Source: Cristatella mucedo (lineage: Eukaryota; Bryozoa; Phylactolaemata; Cristatellidae). From it: a stretch of DNA of 64,000 nt. The stretch covers positions 4,173,501 to 4,237,500 of the forward strand of contig WPIO01000008.1 of assembly GCA_009760855.2 (NCBI GenBank), written 5' to 3'. A program made the translations under genes and the position numbers. Positions 52,666 through 64,000 of the stretch are shown piece by piece (position 1 is the stretch's first letter; each line of letters opens with the position of its first letter). The notes beneath the pieces were generated by a model. It made no database searches and was not told the origin of the DNA. It saw only the letters and a program-made list of their open reading frames with translations.

Positions 52666-52800
52666 AGTTGATTAGGCGATTAGCAGTGCTGTCGCCGGAA
52701 CCGAAAGGACGGTGGAGAAATAGGTGCCGGAAAAATGGGAAGTGCGCCATTTGACGGCGTGACGGACTTTTTCTCGTTTAAAATAGAATAATTTACATTA

Positions 52801-54815
52801 GCCTCAGGTCATGTCCCAGTACCTTTCAAAAAGGCTGAATTAAGGCCACTACTCAAGCAAGCAACACTAGACCAAGAGAACTTAAGCAACGTCCGGCCAG
52901 TATCTCTTCTACCGTTCCTGTCAAAGACACTGGAACGATTCTTGGTGGACCAACAGAACACAAATATTGAAACTTCAAACCTTGCTAGTAAGTTCCAGTT
53001 TGTTATTAGAGCTGATCATTCTGCAGAGTCAGTATTGCTTCGGGTGTATAGTGACCATCATAGGAATTGAGACTTAGGTAGACTTTCTCAGCTTCTTTTG
53101 TTCGATCTTTCGGCAGCTTTTGCTAATATCGATCCCCAAGTCCTTCGCAAGTGCCTCTCCTCTCGCCCGCGCATCACTGGTACTGCACTGCAACGGTTTA
53201 AGTCCTATCTCAGTGTAACTCCAGAATATTGATGTTAATCTAAAAAGGTCATCCGTGGAATCGCTTAATTATGGTGTAACCCAGGGCTCTGTGCGTAGTC
53301 CCGTTTTTTTCATGATTTATCTTCTCCTTCTTGCCGGTTCACGTGTCAGGCACAACCTAGGCTTTCACTTCTATGCGGATGACACCCATTTGTACCTTTG
53401 CTTTGATCCCTCAGAACCCTCAAGCACGTCGAATTCTCTCAATTCCCTTGCTGCATGCATTGATGACATTTGCATGCGGATGGCAGCAAAGTTTCTTTAT
53501 TTTATTAAGAATAAAACCAATCACTAATTATTGGCATGCCAAGTGTGATTCTGAAATTGGATAACCTAACGCTCAAAATCAGCTCTGCCAGCAAATATTT
53601 GTGCTTGGTTCGGTTCTTTTCACCGTTTATACCCTCCCTCTCGCTGATGTGATTGCCAAGTACAATCCAGGCTTTCCCTTCTACGTGGATGACACTCAGT
53701 TGTACATTTGCTTTGATCCATCCCAGCCCTCAAGCACGTTGAATTCTCTCAACTCCCTTGCTGCATATATTGATGACATCCACACATGGATGGCAGCACA
53801 TTATTTCTTAAATTGAATGATGATAAAACAGACTTACTAGTTATGGGAAAACTAAGTGTGATTCAGAAATTGGAAAGGCTAACTCTCGATATTGGCTCAG
53901 CCTGTTGAATCTGCACGACAGCCTATCTCCTGTTGAATCTGCACGAAATTTAGGTGTGATGTTCCAAAGTGACCTTTCGTTAGATGACCACATCAGCTCC
54001 ACAGTCAAGTCTGTTTACTTTCAGCAACGTAGCATTTCTCAAATTCAGACTTGCTTAGACAGGAATACTAAATCTAAGTTGGTACATGCATTTATGACAT
54101 CCCGTCCCAACTTTTGTAACTAACTGTTTGCTGGTTTACCGGCCAGTGCCATCAGGCGCTTACAACTAGTGCAAAACTCTGCAGCTAGGCTTGACTGTTA
54201 TGAGCGGTGCAGTTGCCACATCACACCACTTCTCGCCAACCTGCACTGGCTCCCAGTCAAGCAACGCATCGGCTTCAAGGCTTTGTCACTCACTTTTAAG
54301 TCCCTTCATTCTTTGGCTCCAGCCAACATTTCAGATCTACTCCCACACTATGCTAAGCATCATACCACTTGCACTTCTGAATTAAATCGTTTACCTACAA
54401 AGGTACGAACCTCAAATCTATTCGTACGAATTTGTACAAACCTCAATTCTTTTACAGACTGTGCCTTAATTTGTGCCAAAGCCTAGAATTCACTTCCAAC
54501 TGACGTTACAACACCCCCTGAATTGACGACATTTAAAAAGAAGCTAAGAACGCACCTATGTCTCAGAGCATTTAGTGACTCCACGTGATTTATCTCCTGT
54601 GTGCTTACACGTGCTGACACTGTGCATGCTGCCACTAACCGTATTTGCATGCTGACCATGTGTATGTCACCTCTAATCATGTTATACTTATTGGAACTGG
54701 GCATGCTGCCATTAATAATTTGATCATGCTTAATTTGCATCAAATTTCAAGTTCCTGGAAAGATGTTAGATTCTCAGAGAGTGCTATAAAAATGTGCTAT
54801 TATAATTATTTTTAT
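52801..54815 (+). mobile_element. L2/CR1-like LINE copy, 5'-truncated, with duplicated active-site segment
   Basis: The copy begins in the N-terminal reverse-transcriptase region (frame giving LRPLLKQATL, then LPFLSKTLERF). It then shows LLLFDLSAAFANIDP, FHFYADDTHLYLCFDP and, about 290 bp on, a second FPFYVDDTQLYICFDP. The C-terminus follows (KLVHAFMTSRPNFCN, LHWLPVKQRIGFKAL), then 3' UTR and tail. Stop codons and frameshifts are many. The junction of the two partial copies is near 53598. The copy encodes no working protein. Confidence 0.85.
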
Positions 54816-54839
54816 TAATGAGGAGAGAGATGGAGATGG

Positions 54840-54989
<150 letters not shown>

Positions 54990-56138
54990 CAGGCAGTAGT
55001 GGCCCGTAAGTCTACGAACCCTGAGGATAAACTTATAATCTCTAATAATTCAATTTTTTTATTGATAGCAGGCCAAACAAATGTCACCAAAGCATACGAT
55101 TTGCACGAGTTAGAAATATTTCTAACAAATCAAATATGCTTCAAACCTAGTTATCTCACCAGGTGAAAATGTGCGAAATGACACTGCTTTTGTAGTAACC
55201 GAGGCAATTAGTAGCTACCGACATAGTCACCATTCTCGACACATTATTTTCTAGTTTCGTCGGAGCATGGTAAAGTAAGATTTACTAGATAGATCTAGTA
55301 TCCGACTCTATAAACATTTATCTCACCAACCATTTTGGGCTTTTTTGTAGCTTTAATAGTGAGCTTGTTGCCTTTTTATTTGACCATGCAAAACCATATA
55401 TGATCTGGTTCGAAGAGATACTAAAATTTTATGATGTGGTGGAAAGAAAAATCGAACGGCATTATCTAGTAAATAAATAATTAAAGAACTCTTTAAAATT
55501 ATGTCCTAGTTTTTAACTATCCCAGTTTGCTAAATGCATGCACTAAATTAAACTAATGTCTCATAAGTTCAGGGAACACGGAATAACCCTTGCAGGTAAC
55601 CATGGTTTTTTCATCTCACGTGTTTGCCAAGACTTCTAAAGCAGTGTTTCAGTGCTCAACAGACCGTTTTTCACGAGGAAACGCAGGGAGCTGGTTTCTT
55701 GCTCTAACTGCACCACTGTTTTCTTGCATATTCTCAAACCAGATCTCGCTTGTGTATGCGCATGCACAAAACAATGTCTCAAACCTTAAACATTCACCGA
55801 CGCAGTTGTTAAGGTGCATTTTTCCAGAGAGTTATAACTTGCACATCCAAAAGATATTCCTTCACCGTCTTCTGATTTCGCGGCCAAAAACAAGCCTTCA
55901 AAAGCCGTAAATGTTTCCGCACCCACCTGAAACCACCAAACAAGTTAACTGCTCCAGTTTTTCCGCACCACATAGGAGTCAAACCAAGGTGGCAGCTTCC
56001 ACAGACTAGTATGTTTACTGCTTCCTCATATTAATCTTACCCCGTGGTAGTATTTTTAGGCTAGATTATGTAAAACTCAGCAAAGTTTCAGATTTGTGTT
56101 AATTCCCATGATGCGTGGATTTTTCGGGCCATCACAGA
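54990..56138. other. AT-rich unassigned DNA
   Basis: No recognised gene or repeat; one plus frame at 55590-55910 lacks familiar motifs. Confidence 0.3.
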
Positions 56139-56140
56139 TA

Positions 56141-56141
<1 letters not shown>

Positions 56142-56235
<94 letters not shown>
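56142..56235. repeat. AT microsatellite at a LINE 5' junction
   Basis: A TA run with a single ATACATA interruption near 56188-56192. It ends exactly where LINE sequence starts. Confidence 0.95.
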
Positions 56236-56237
<2 letters not shown>

Positions 56238-57290
56238 AGTCTCCCAGCCTTCGAGCACCTCAAATTCTCTAAACTCACTTGCTGCATGCATTGATGACAT
56301 CCGTACATGGATGGCAGCAAATTTTCTAAAACTAAACGATGACAAAACTAACTTTCTAGTTATGGGCAAACCCAATGTGATTCAAATATTGGAAAGGCTG
56401 TCTCTCAAAATTGGCTCTGCCAGCATATCTCCTGCCGAATCAGCTTGAAATCTATGTGTCATATTCCAAAGCTACCTCTCGTTAGACGACCATATCAGCT
56501 CCACAGTCAAATCTGCATATTTTCAGCTTCATAACATTGCTAAAATTCGGGCTTGTTTAGATAAGGATACCACGTCCAAGTTGGTCCATGCATTCGTGAC
56601 ATCTCGTCTCGACTTTTGCAACTCACTGCTTACTGGCCTACCGGCATGTGCGATCAGGCGATTGAAGCTGGTGCAAAACTCGGCAGCTAGGCTTTTCTGT
56701 CGTGAGCGTAGCAGTTGCCACATTACACCACTTCTCGCCGACCTGCACTGGCTACCAGTCAAGCAACGGATTGACTTCAAGGTTTTGTCGCTCACTTTTA
56801 GGTCTCTTCATTCTTTGGCTCCAGCCTATCTCTCCGACATACTCCCCCATCAGGCCAAGCATCGTACCACTCGCTTTTCGGAATCCAACAGTCTAGAAAT
56901 ACATCGTACAAACCTTAAATCCTTTGGAGACCGTTTATTTAGTTCGTATGCTCCCAAAGCCTGGAACTCCCTCCCGACCTGCGTCAGAAAATCCCCTGAC
57001 CTGACCACATTTAAAAGGAACTTAAAAACACACCTATTTAGGACAGCATTTAGTGGGTCCACGTGATTCGTCCTTCACGTGCTTATGCGTGCTGACACTG
57101 TGCATGCTGCCACTAACCACATTTGCATGCTGACCCTGTGCATGTCATCCCTAACCATGTTATTCATTTTGTTTGTTTTTCAAGCATGATTTTACTTACC
57201 ATTCAATTGCATTTCCTTTTGCAGCAAATGTAAAGCGCCTAGAAAGAGATTAAGTTCTCTGAGGGCGCTTTATCAAGCGCATTATTATTA
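56236..57290 (+). mobile_element. Youngest-looking LINE copy: near-intact C-terminus and tail
   Basis: Starts just after the YADD strand ([20 protein letters not shown]) and reads on in one frame to the stop at about 57066. I see a single in-frame TGA near 56446. The conserved C-terminal blocks are present: [56 protein letters not shown] and [13 protein letters not shown]. The 3' UTR and tail (AAAGCGCCTAGAAAGAGATT, GGGCGCTTTATCAAGCGC, then ATT repeats) are the best preserved in the window and define the family tail. Confidence 0.9.
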
Positions 57291-57304
57291 TTATTTATTA
57301 AGTA

Positions 57305-57327
57305 TAGATATATGTATATATCTATAG

Positions 57328-57363
<36 letters not shown>

Positions 57364-57366
57364 CAG
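57305..57366. repeat. TA then GA microsatellites
   Basis: TATATA words (57325-57349) pass into a short GAGAGAGA run. Confidence 0.85.
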
Positions 57367-57424
57367 ATAGGCAGACTAATAGAGAACTGGAAGAGAGGAA
57401 GAGGAGTCAGCAAGGCCGGCGGAA

Positions 57425-57800
57425 TCAGAAAAGGAAAAGGAAAGAATCGAGCGGAGAAAGAAAGGAAGGAAAAGAAGGAAGGAAAAGAAGGAAGGGAAAG
57501 AAGGAAGGAAAAGAAGGTAGGGAAAGCGAGGAAGGAAAAGCGAGGAAGGAAAAGCGAGGAAGGAAAAGCGAGGAAGGAAAAGCGAGGAAGGAAAAGCGAG
57601 GAAGGGAAAGAAGGAAGGGAAAGGAAGGAAAGGAAAGGAAGGAAGGGAAGGAAGGAAAGAAGGAAGGGAAAGAAGGAAGGGAAAAGAACAAAGGGAACAA
57701 AGGAAGGGAAAGCGAGGAAGGTAAAGGAAGGAAGGGAACGAAAGAAGGGGACGAAGGAAGGGAACGAAGGAAGGGAAAGCAAGGAAGGGAGGGAAAGGGG
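57425..57800. repeat. GGAA-rich purine tract with a 14-bp core repeat
   Basis: Degenerate GGAAGGAAA/GGGAAAGAA words throughout. About 57521-57605 contains a regular 14-bp unit, GCGAGGAAGGAAAA, about six times. The Phe/Pro/Ser-rich minus-strand frames across it are artefacts. Confidence 0.9.
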
Positions 57801-58374
57801 TAAATGGGAGGGCGAGACGAGGACGAAACGAAGAGGAAGGATGGAAAAAAGAAGAGAAAATTAAGACAGGACCTCAGCCAGAGTTGACTGCCAGCTGAGC
57901 TAGTCGGGGAAAAACGCGGAGCGCCGAGCAGACTATGGTATGCGCTTCGCGGCGGCGTCAGTAAAAGCGTGGAGAAGCCGACGCCAACTAGGACGTCCCA
58001 GCCTCTAGAGAGGTTGGCTGCTTCTGGACCTGCTGAAAGCAGCGGCGGCAGCGGCGGCATACTTGTAACTGCGAAGCGATTAGCATCGCCGCCTGCGCTG
58101 ACTGATCTAGCTAAAGGTAAGCTAATTTTCACCGCTCACGCCATTACTTTGCCGGAGCTCATTCCTGCACTTCGCTAGAGTAAGCTCCACTAGAGTGCGA
58201 GCCAGCAGAGTATTTTCAGCTCGGCCCGAGCAGTGGACGGCTTGGTCAGCGTCACGTGCTGCTGCTACGAGCAACGGCAGCAGGAGGTGAGAACAGCACT
58301 TCCGCATCGCTCAGTTCGAGATTCTCTGCTGCGGTCCTTTAAACTACGACATGCAAGGCTAAATGAGAGTCGTG
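57801..58374. other. Unassigned DNA, partly GC-rich
   Basis: No recognised gene. Confidence 0.3.
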
Positions 58375-58452
58375 GTCATTGCAGCAATTTAAAAGCGCCC
58401 AGAAAGAGATTGAGTTCTCTGAGGGTGCTACATCGAATGTATTATTATTATA
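58375..58452 (+). mobile_element. LINE 3' tail
   Basis: GCAGCAATTTAAAAGCGCCC, AGAAAGAGATTGAGTTCTCT, GAGGGTGCTACATC, then ATT repeats. Confidence 0.85.
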
Positions 58453-58514
58453 ATTGTAGATAAGGCAGGAGAGAGAGAGAGAGAGAGAGCGGAGAGAAAG
58501 AAACCAACAGAAAC

Positions 58515-58574
58515 TTGGACAGAAACATAAACACGGATATATATATATATATATCCGTGTTTATGTTTCTGTCC

Positions 58575-58576
<2 letters not shown>
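58515..58576. repeat. 62-bp perfect palindrome
   Basis: Left half TTGGACAGAAACATAAACAC, then GGATATATATA; the right half is its exact reverse complement, ending GTTTATGTTTCTGTCCAA. There is no spacer. The symmetry stops at 58514/58577. More AT repeats follow to about 58628. Confidence 0.97.
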
Positions 58577-58629
<53 letters not shown>

Positions 58630-59350
58630 GACGCTTGGAGGCACAAGGAGGGACAGAAAAAAGCGGGCACAGAGACGCACACAGCGACTAGACTACTGCG
58701 CACGCGGTGACACGCCGAGATGAAAAGCGAGCAGGTGAGGGCACAGACCATGAAACCAGCGTTTTCTTTTATCTAAATCCAGAGGACATGGCTGCAGATG
58801 GCGCACATGTTCTTACTTAGATTGGACACATACGTGTCCGTGTGTTAGCCACTTGCCATAAAAAATGCCTTTTTTCAGAATTATTGGGATCCTTCGAAAT
58901 TGTGAAGCCGTTGTCGCGTTGAATCAGGTCAGAGCTGGTCTGAGCGCGAGGTTAATTGTAGTGCTGATAGTGCTAAGAATGGAATCTTCGCAGTATGAAT
59001 TTCGCATGCTTTTAACTCTTCAGTTTGCTCCGCTAAGAACGAAAGTTTGAGATGAAGTAGACCGTGCAATTGACTGAAAACCACCAAGCTGTGTTGGTCA
59101 TGGACGCACACCGGAGCTTGCCAAAAGTAAGATTTACAAACCGACCGTCTGTCAGAGAAGCCGCGCCAGCCCTGTGCCTCGCGTCTGCAGTATCTTTATG
59201 CTTACAGCTTCTCTTACATATCGACGGTACCTCTAGTGTGCTCCCCTAAATTTTCCGAATCTGCACTAGGACGATTCTAAAATTCAAGGAATGTGCGCCA
59301 GCACGGGACACGAAAACTAAAACTGGGCACACTCCAATGACTACTGAGTT
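58630..59350. other. Unassigned DNA
   Basis: Nothing recognised. Confidence 0.3.
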
Positions 59351-59354
59351 TTCA

Positions 59355-59588
59355 AAAAGGTAAGAAGAAAACGTAGTGGAAAAGAGTAAGGAGAAAAACT
59401 AAGGAAAAAGACTAAGAATAAGAAGTAAGGAGACAGAGTAATGAGAAAAAGTAAGGAGAAGGGGTAAAGAGAAACAGGAAGGATAAGCAGTAAATACGGA
59501 GAGAATGTAAGGAGGAATAGGTACTAAGGAGAGAAAGTAGAGATAAAAAGAAAGGAAAAACAGACATAAAGGAGAAAGAGTAAGGACG
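59355..59588. repeat. Purine-rich degenerate AGTAAGGAGAAA repeat
   Basis: AGTAAGGAGAAAAACTAAGG-like words recur at roughly 12-20 bp spacing on the plus strand; the Leu/Ser/Phe-rich minus frames are artefacts. Confidence 0.75.
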
Positions 59589-60485
59589 CACTGCTCGCGT
59601 CGCTGCAGCCACTCAGCCCTCGGCGGTCGGCCAAGTTGCACGCGCAGAGATACATCGACGTCGCGATGCGGCTACAGGCGTTGAAGTCGTGTAGTAACGA
59701 GGCCGAGTGTTGAAGGCCGAGAAGGCGGGGCGGGATAAGATGGGGCGAGCCAACTATAGCCTACTTTGCTGCCTTTGATGAGCGGTCGAACATGGCGCGT
59801 CGTCGTGCGCAGGAGACCGCGAGAGATCGCTTGACGCGAGCGCTCGTCACGGCAGTGCAGGGAACGAGGATCGAGACGCCTGCGAGTTGCCGCGAGGCGC
59901 GTGGCAACTCGCCACCAAAGTTTTGCCGGGATGGTCCGCAATTTAGGCATCGTTCGCAGCGCGAAGCGATGTAGGAGAAACAAATCTGGAGCAGGCGTGC
60001 TTTTCACCGCTCGATCGCCCTAGCAGGAAGATTAGAAAAAACCTGTGTGCGCGTTCGCAGGTGGAACGACGCGTGCCGCGTCACGAGACTCCTTGGCCTT
60101 TGTCCTTCTCCCCTTTGACTTCTTCTCTTTGACTTTTAAACTTCTTCTCGCGAATGCCATTAAAGGAAGCTTCGCACGCGCGTGGGCCGCTTGCCGGTGA
60201 CCGATCGCCGGCGAGGTACCGAGGAAGCGGTGGCGGCTGCGTTACCCCGAGGGCAGCACGTGCTTAGCACAGCGAGCGGCGCATTTAGCAGCCAGCGAGA
60301 GTAGCGCAGCGGCATATGCAGCCACGCCAGTAGCGAGCATTCGGCAGCTGGGATTTGTAGTTGGGCGGCGAGTGCGAGGCGGTGCATTTCGAGCGTCTTC
60401 TCTAGCACCGCACATCCACTTTTCAAAATGGTCGCCTGCTCGCATAGATAACTAGCGTTTCGAGCCGTCAGGAATACATAATATA
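59589..60485. other. Unassigned DNA, CpG-rich in part
   Basis: No recognised gene; open frames on both strands lack known motifs. Confidence 0.3.
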
Positions 60486-60487
60486 TA

Positions 60488-60622
60488 TAATTCATTTTTA
60501 TAGCGCCCAAAGAGAACATAATCTCTCTTCAGGCGCTTCCGCACATGCCACGGGGCTCGAGCCCACGACCTCGGCCAGCCTTGGTCGGGGCGAGCACCCT
60601 AACCACTGGGCCAAACCGGCAC
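60488..60622 (-). mobile_element. SINE family A copy (near full length)
   Basis: Reversed tail TTCATTTTTATAGCGCCC, AGAGAACATAATCTCTCTTC and AGGCGCTTCCGCACATGCC. The B box is GGGGCTCGAGCCCACGACC and the head is GCACCCTAACCACTGGGCCA. Confidence 0.9.
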
Positions 60623-61014
60623 GGCATAGTCGATATTAGTTAGCAGCAGTTCGAACAAATTTTTGGCTCTTGGTACATGCGCCAGTGACTTCATTATATA
60701 ATTGGACCGCAGTAAATTGATATTTTTTCGTGATCTGGCCGCAGTTTTTATGCGCCCCGAAAGTCTGGTGCTCGTTTGCATCTGCAGTCACCTCCGGCAT
60801 TGACGTTGTGTCATTTAATTTTCAGCTAAAGACGCGTTCGCATGGGTGAGCACGTGCTACAGCTACGCCCGTGTGAGTTCCCCGTCTTTATCATACCTGT
60901 GTTAATTGACTCGCTCGCCTCGGTTCGATTCGGTGCGAAATCTAAACAAGGGGCCTTACTCAACAGTGATCTGCGGTATCTTCTTGGGTGCTTTTGAAAG
61001 CTGGCCTAAGCCTG
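60623..61014. other. Unassigned DNA
   Basis: Nothing recognised. Confidence 0.3.
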
Positions 61015-61175
61015 CTGCTTCGTGCTTTTGACTGACTGTCTCAGCACCGTGTCTTGCATGTCAGTAACTCGCGTTTATCACTTTTCTTACAGCTAGTTGT
61101 AGTGCACCTGAATAGAGACTTCGTTCTCATAGAGTGCAGTACCAACGACTTGTTATTATTATCATTACTAATTAA
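61015..61175 (+). mobile_element. Degraded LINE 3' tail (divergent subfamily)
   Basis: TTCTTACAGCTAGTTGTAG, ACCTGAATAGAGACTTCG, TTCTCATAGAGTGCAGTAC and then TTATTATTATCATTAC keep the order of the LINE tail. It shares more with the copy at 3585-3760 than with the standard tail. Confidence 0.55.
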
Positions 61176-61369
61176 TTGGCTTAACGGACTTATTAGTATC
61201 ACCATGCCTTACGAAGCTTCCACCAGCAGACGCCCTGGGTGCATTTTTGTCAATACAGTAAACCACGGTTCAGCATACTTGTCGAACTACTAGATTATTT
61301 TAGGCGGTCAAAAAGGCACACACTAGGACAGAAGAAATCATGCCCACTCCTCCTGCTCAGCCGGAACTG

Positions 61370-61910
<541 letters not shown>

Positions 61911-63190
61911 ACTCTCTTACACTCTCGCGAAAAACTCATTGCCAGCTTCCTTTTTCGACGGAAAAACATGGGAAAAAACCGGAGACGTCGGAAGAGACCG
62001 TTGTAGCTGACGATAGACGACTCAGGCCGCTATCCGGCAGCCAAAGGGCCAGAGCTTCGCGCTAGAACTGCGCACAGCGAGCGAGGCGATCCAGCCGAAC
62101 GGTGCATCTGTGTCGCACTCAAGCGTCGCGCCCAGCGAAAGAAGAAGGCGACGGCTCACCTGCTTCTGCCTGCCCGTCTTGCTGCTGCGGCTGCCTCTGC
62201 CTGCTGTTCCTGCCGCTGCCTCTGCCTGCTGCCGCTGCCTCTACCGCTGCTGCGACTGCTGCTTCGGAGCAGCAAACTGGCTGCGCTCCTGTTTACGTTC
62301 GGTGGCTATGCGCTGCCAGCCGCAAATGTCGCTCATGAATACGCGCCTCGCTTCTTGCGCATGCGCTGGTAGCCGCTCGGGTGGCTCCGAGTGACAGAAT
62401 CCTTAGAATCGCTGCGAGCGTAGAGACAGCGAGTCCCTCGCACTGCCGAAAAAGAGGTCGCGGCAGTGCTTGAGATCAAAGATCTGAGACCCTGCGGCGG
62501 CGGCGGCAGCGGCGGCGGCCGCGGCATGGGGACAGCACCGCCCAGCGGGCGGAGATCAGCCGCCAGGGAGAGCACAGCTCGCTTCGGCCGCCGAGAGCTG
62601 TGCGAGCTGCCGTTGCGTGCGCCACCTCTTTGCAGCCAGGCCTTCGAGCTTCGCCTTCGCGGCCTGCGGAAACGCTAATGCAGAGCGACACTTAAAAGGT
62701 TGGGTTAATTAATCCTGTAAACCCGAAGGTAAACACGAGCCTAACGATACGTTAATACACTACCGCAAGCAGGATGCCTGAACATTCTTTCGAATCCGAC
62801 GGAAAGGGCAGACGACGACGAAGCGGCTTCCGGGCACTTGAAAGTCGAAGCGGCGCTCGTTCTCGCATCGCCGGTTCGCGCTCCGATGGGCGGCTGGAAG
62901 AGGTTCTCGAAGATCGCTTCGCGCGGCGAAAAAGTCGCTCCTTCCGAAGCTGCGCGTGCGGAAGAAGCTCGCGCAGCTTCCGGATTGAGCTCTGCCAGCT
63001 TGAGCTGGAGCCGAACGCAGAGAGGAGCTCGGCCGCCGGAACCTGAAATCGGCGCCGGACGCCAGCGGCGAGTCGCGCACGCAGGCAGCACTCGACGCTC
63101 ATTCGGGTCTGGGGCGGACGGCGGTGGGAGAACTTGCGAGCGGTCTGAACGGGCGCATCACCGTACGAAGCGGCCTGCTACGACGGTGCC
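61911..63190. other. CpG-rich block, no recognised gene
   Basis: GC-rich DNA with TGCCTCTGCCTGCTGCCG-type repeats near 62150-62250 and a GGCGGCGGCGGCAGCGGCGG run near 62496. Overlapping frames on both strands; none recognised. Confidence 0.35.
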
Positions 63191-63195
63191 CAAAC

Positions 63196-63257
63196 GTCGA
63201 GCTCGGGGCCGAAGTCGTGAAAAGCAACTGCCTTACCTAGTGAGCCATTACAGAGTC
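63196..63257 (-). mobile_element. SINE family B head fragment
   Basis: GGGGCCGAAGTCGTGAAAAG, CAACTGCCTTACCTAGTGAG and CCATTACAG are the reversed first 60 bp of family B. The B box and everything 3' of it are missing, so the copy has lost its 3' part. Confidence 0.75.
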
Positions 63258-64000
63258 TTTTCTTGAGCAATTTTCTATCCATACATGCACAGAACCGGTA
63301 ATTCAAGCCCACTTAGGTGCTTGCGTGGCCACAAGACTGTAGTTATGTCGTGCAGACATAAAGTCTAGCATTTCGGCTAGTTTCAGTGCATTGAGCGAGT
63401 TCACTTTCGCTCAGAGAAACCACAAATACCTCGTCGGATTCTGTGGGTTTGCGTTAGTAAGCAATATGGCGCGAGTAAAGAGTTGGCAAGTCTGGCAGTC
63501 TGTCTTCTTGCAGGCACCTCCGGAAGTTCTTCCATGAATATCGCAATGGTCGCTTCATATCGACGACGTACTGCCTGCACGGCCAGTCTTCAAACGCGAC
63601 CCGCTTGCTAATTTAAAACACCCGAAGAGGCTAGCCAAGGATTTTTGTCGGTCAAGGTCGTGCCCACGAGCGGCTAGTTTAGCTGCTGCTTAACTTCTCG
63701 GTCTACTGCTGCTGCTTCTTCTCATTCTCCTCCTTCAGACGGGTTATGATCTTATTTTCTGCTTTGCTGCGACAAACTTCAAGTTCTTAGCCGCAGAACG
63801 CAAAGCACAAGAAGCCACAGCAGAAGGGCAGCTTAATGCAATTATAAAAATGCACCCGGCACTAGTGGTACGTCAAGACATCGAGATTCACTGTAATTTC
63901 GCACTTCCGTTCCTTTGAGCTCCATTGCCTTGCCGAGATTCCATTGTCGCGAACGTTCGATGCAGCGGCAATCTCATTTCCGGAGTAATTCAACATAAGC
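63258..64000. other. Unassigned DNA
   Basis: No recognised feature to the end of the window. Confidence 0.3.

Noticed and set aside
57425-58132. 235-codon Phe/Pro/Ser-rich minus-strand frame
   Set aside because: It is mostly a translation of the GGAA purine tract.

Overview
This window looks like nuclear DNA of an invertebrate animal. It has long CA, GA, TC, AT, CAG and GGA microsatellites, tRNA-derived SINEs, 5'-truncated LINEs with ATT-type tails, CpG-rich islands set in AT-rich DNA, and no operons. The phylum cannot be fixed from the sequence. The better preserved receptor types (5-HT7-like; octopamine/tyramine-like) point to a bilaterian, probably a protostome.

Only two protein-coding genes can be supported with confidence. 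Both are uninterrupted (single-exon) class A aminergic GPCRs in CpG-rich DNA. A 5-HT7-like serotonin receptor lies at 35189-36712 (+). An octopamine/tyramine (alpha-adrenergic-like) receptor lies at 43666-45447 (-). They are convergent, about 7 kb apart, with SINEs, a small inverted-repeat element and unassigned DNA between them. Together they suggest a small monoamine-receptor neighbourhood.

The rest is dominated by repeats. One L2/CR1-like LINE family recurs as 5'-truncated copies: minus strand at 17.9-21.6 kb, plus strand at 52.8-54.8 and 56.2-57.3 kb, and many short 3' tails. SINE family A (about 130 bp, tRNA-like head) ends in the same 3' hairpin as the LINE, so it is probably mobilised by it. 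SINE family B (about 170 bp) has a different tRNA-like head and a different hairpin tail. A 346-bp inverted-repeat (MITE-like) element lies at 38.2 kb. A composite element at 2.0-3.4 kb carries oppositely oriented arrays of a GACAAAATAGCCC-like motif.

Layout: 0-16 kb is repeats and unassigned DNA. 16.3-17.1 kb is CpG-rich. 17.2-21.6 kb is a LINE cluster. 22.3-24.5 kb is AT-rich and featureless. 24.7-34.7 kb is a chain of CpG-rich blocks split by SINE/LINE insertions. 35-46 kb holds the two receptors. 46-52.5 kb is unassigned DNA with tandem repeats and a CpG block. 52.8-58.5 kb holds LINE copies and microsatellites. 58.5-64 kb has a 62-bp perfect palindrome, purine/pyrimidine tracts and a CpG block. 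The CpG blocks may hold promoters or exons that cannot be recognised by eye.
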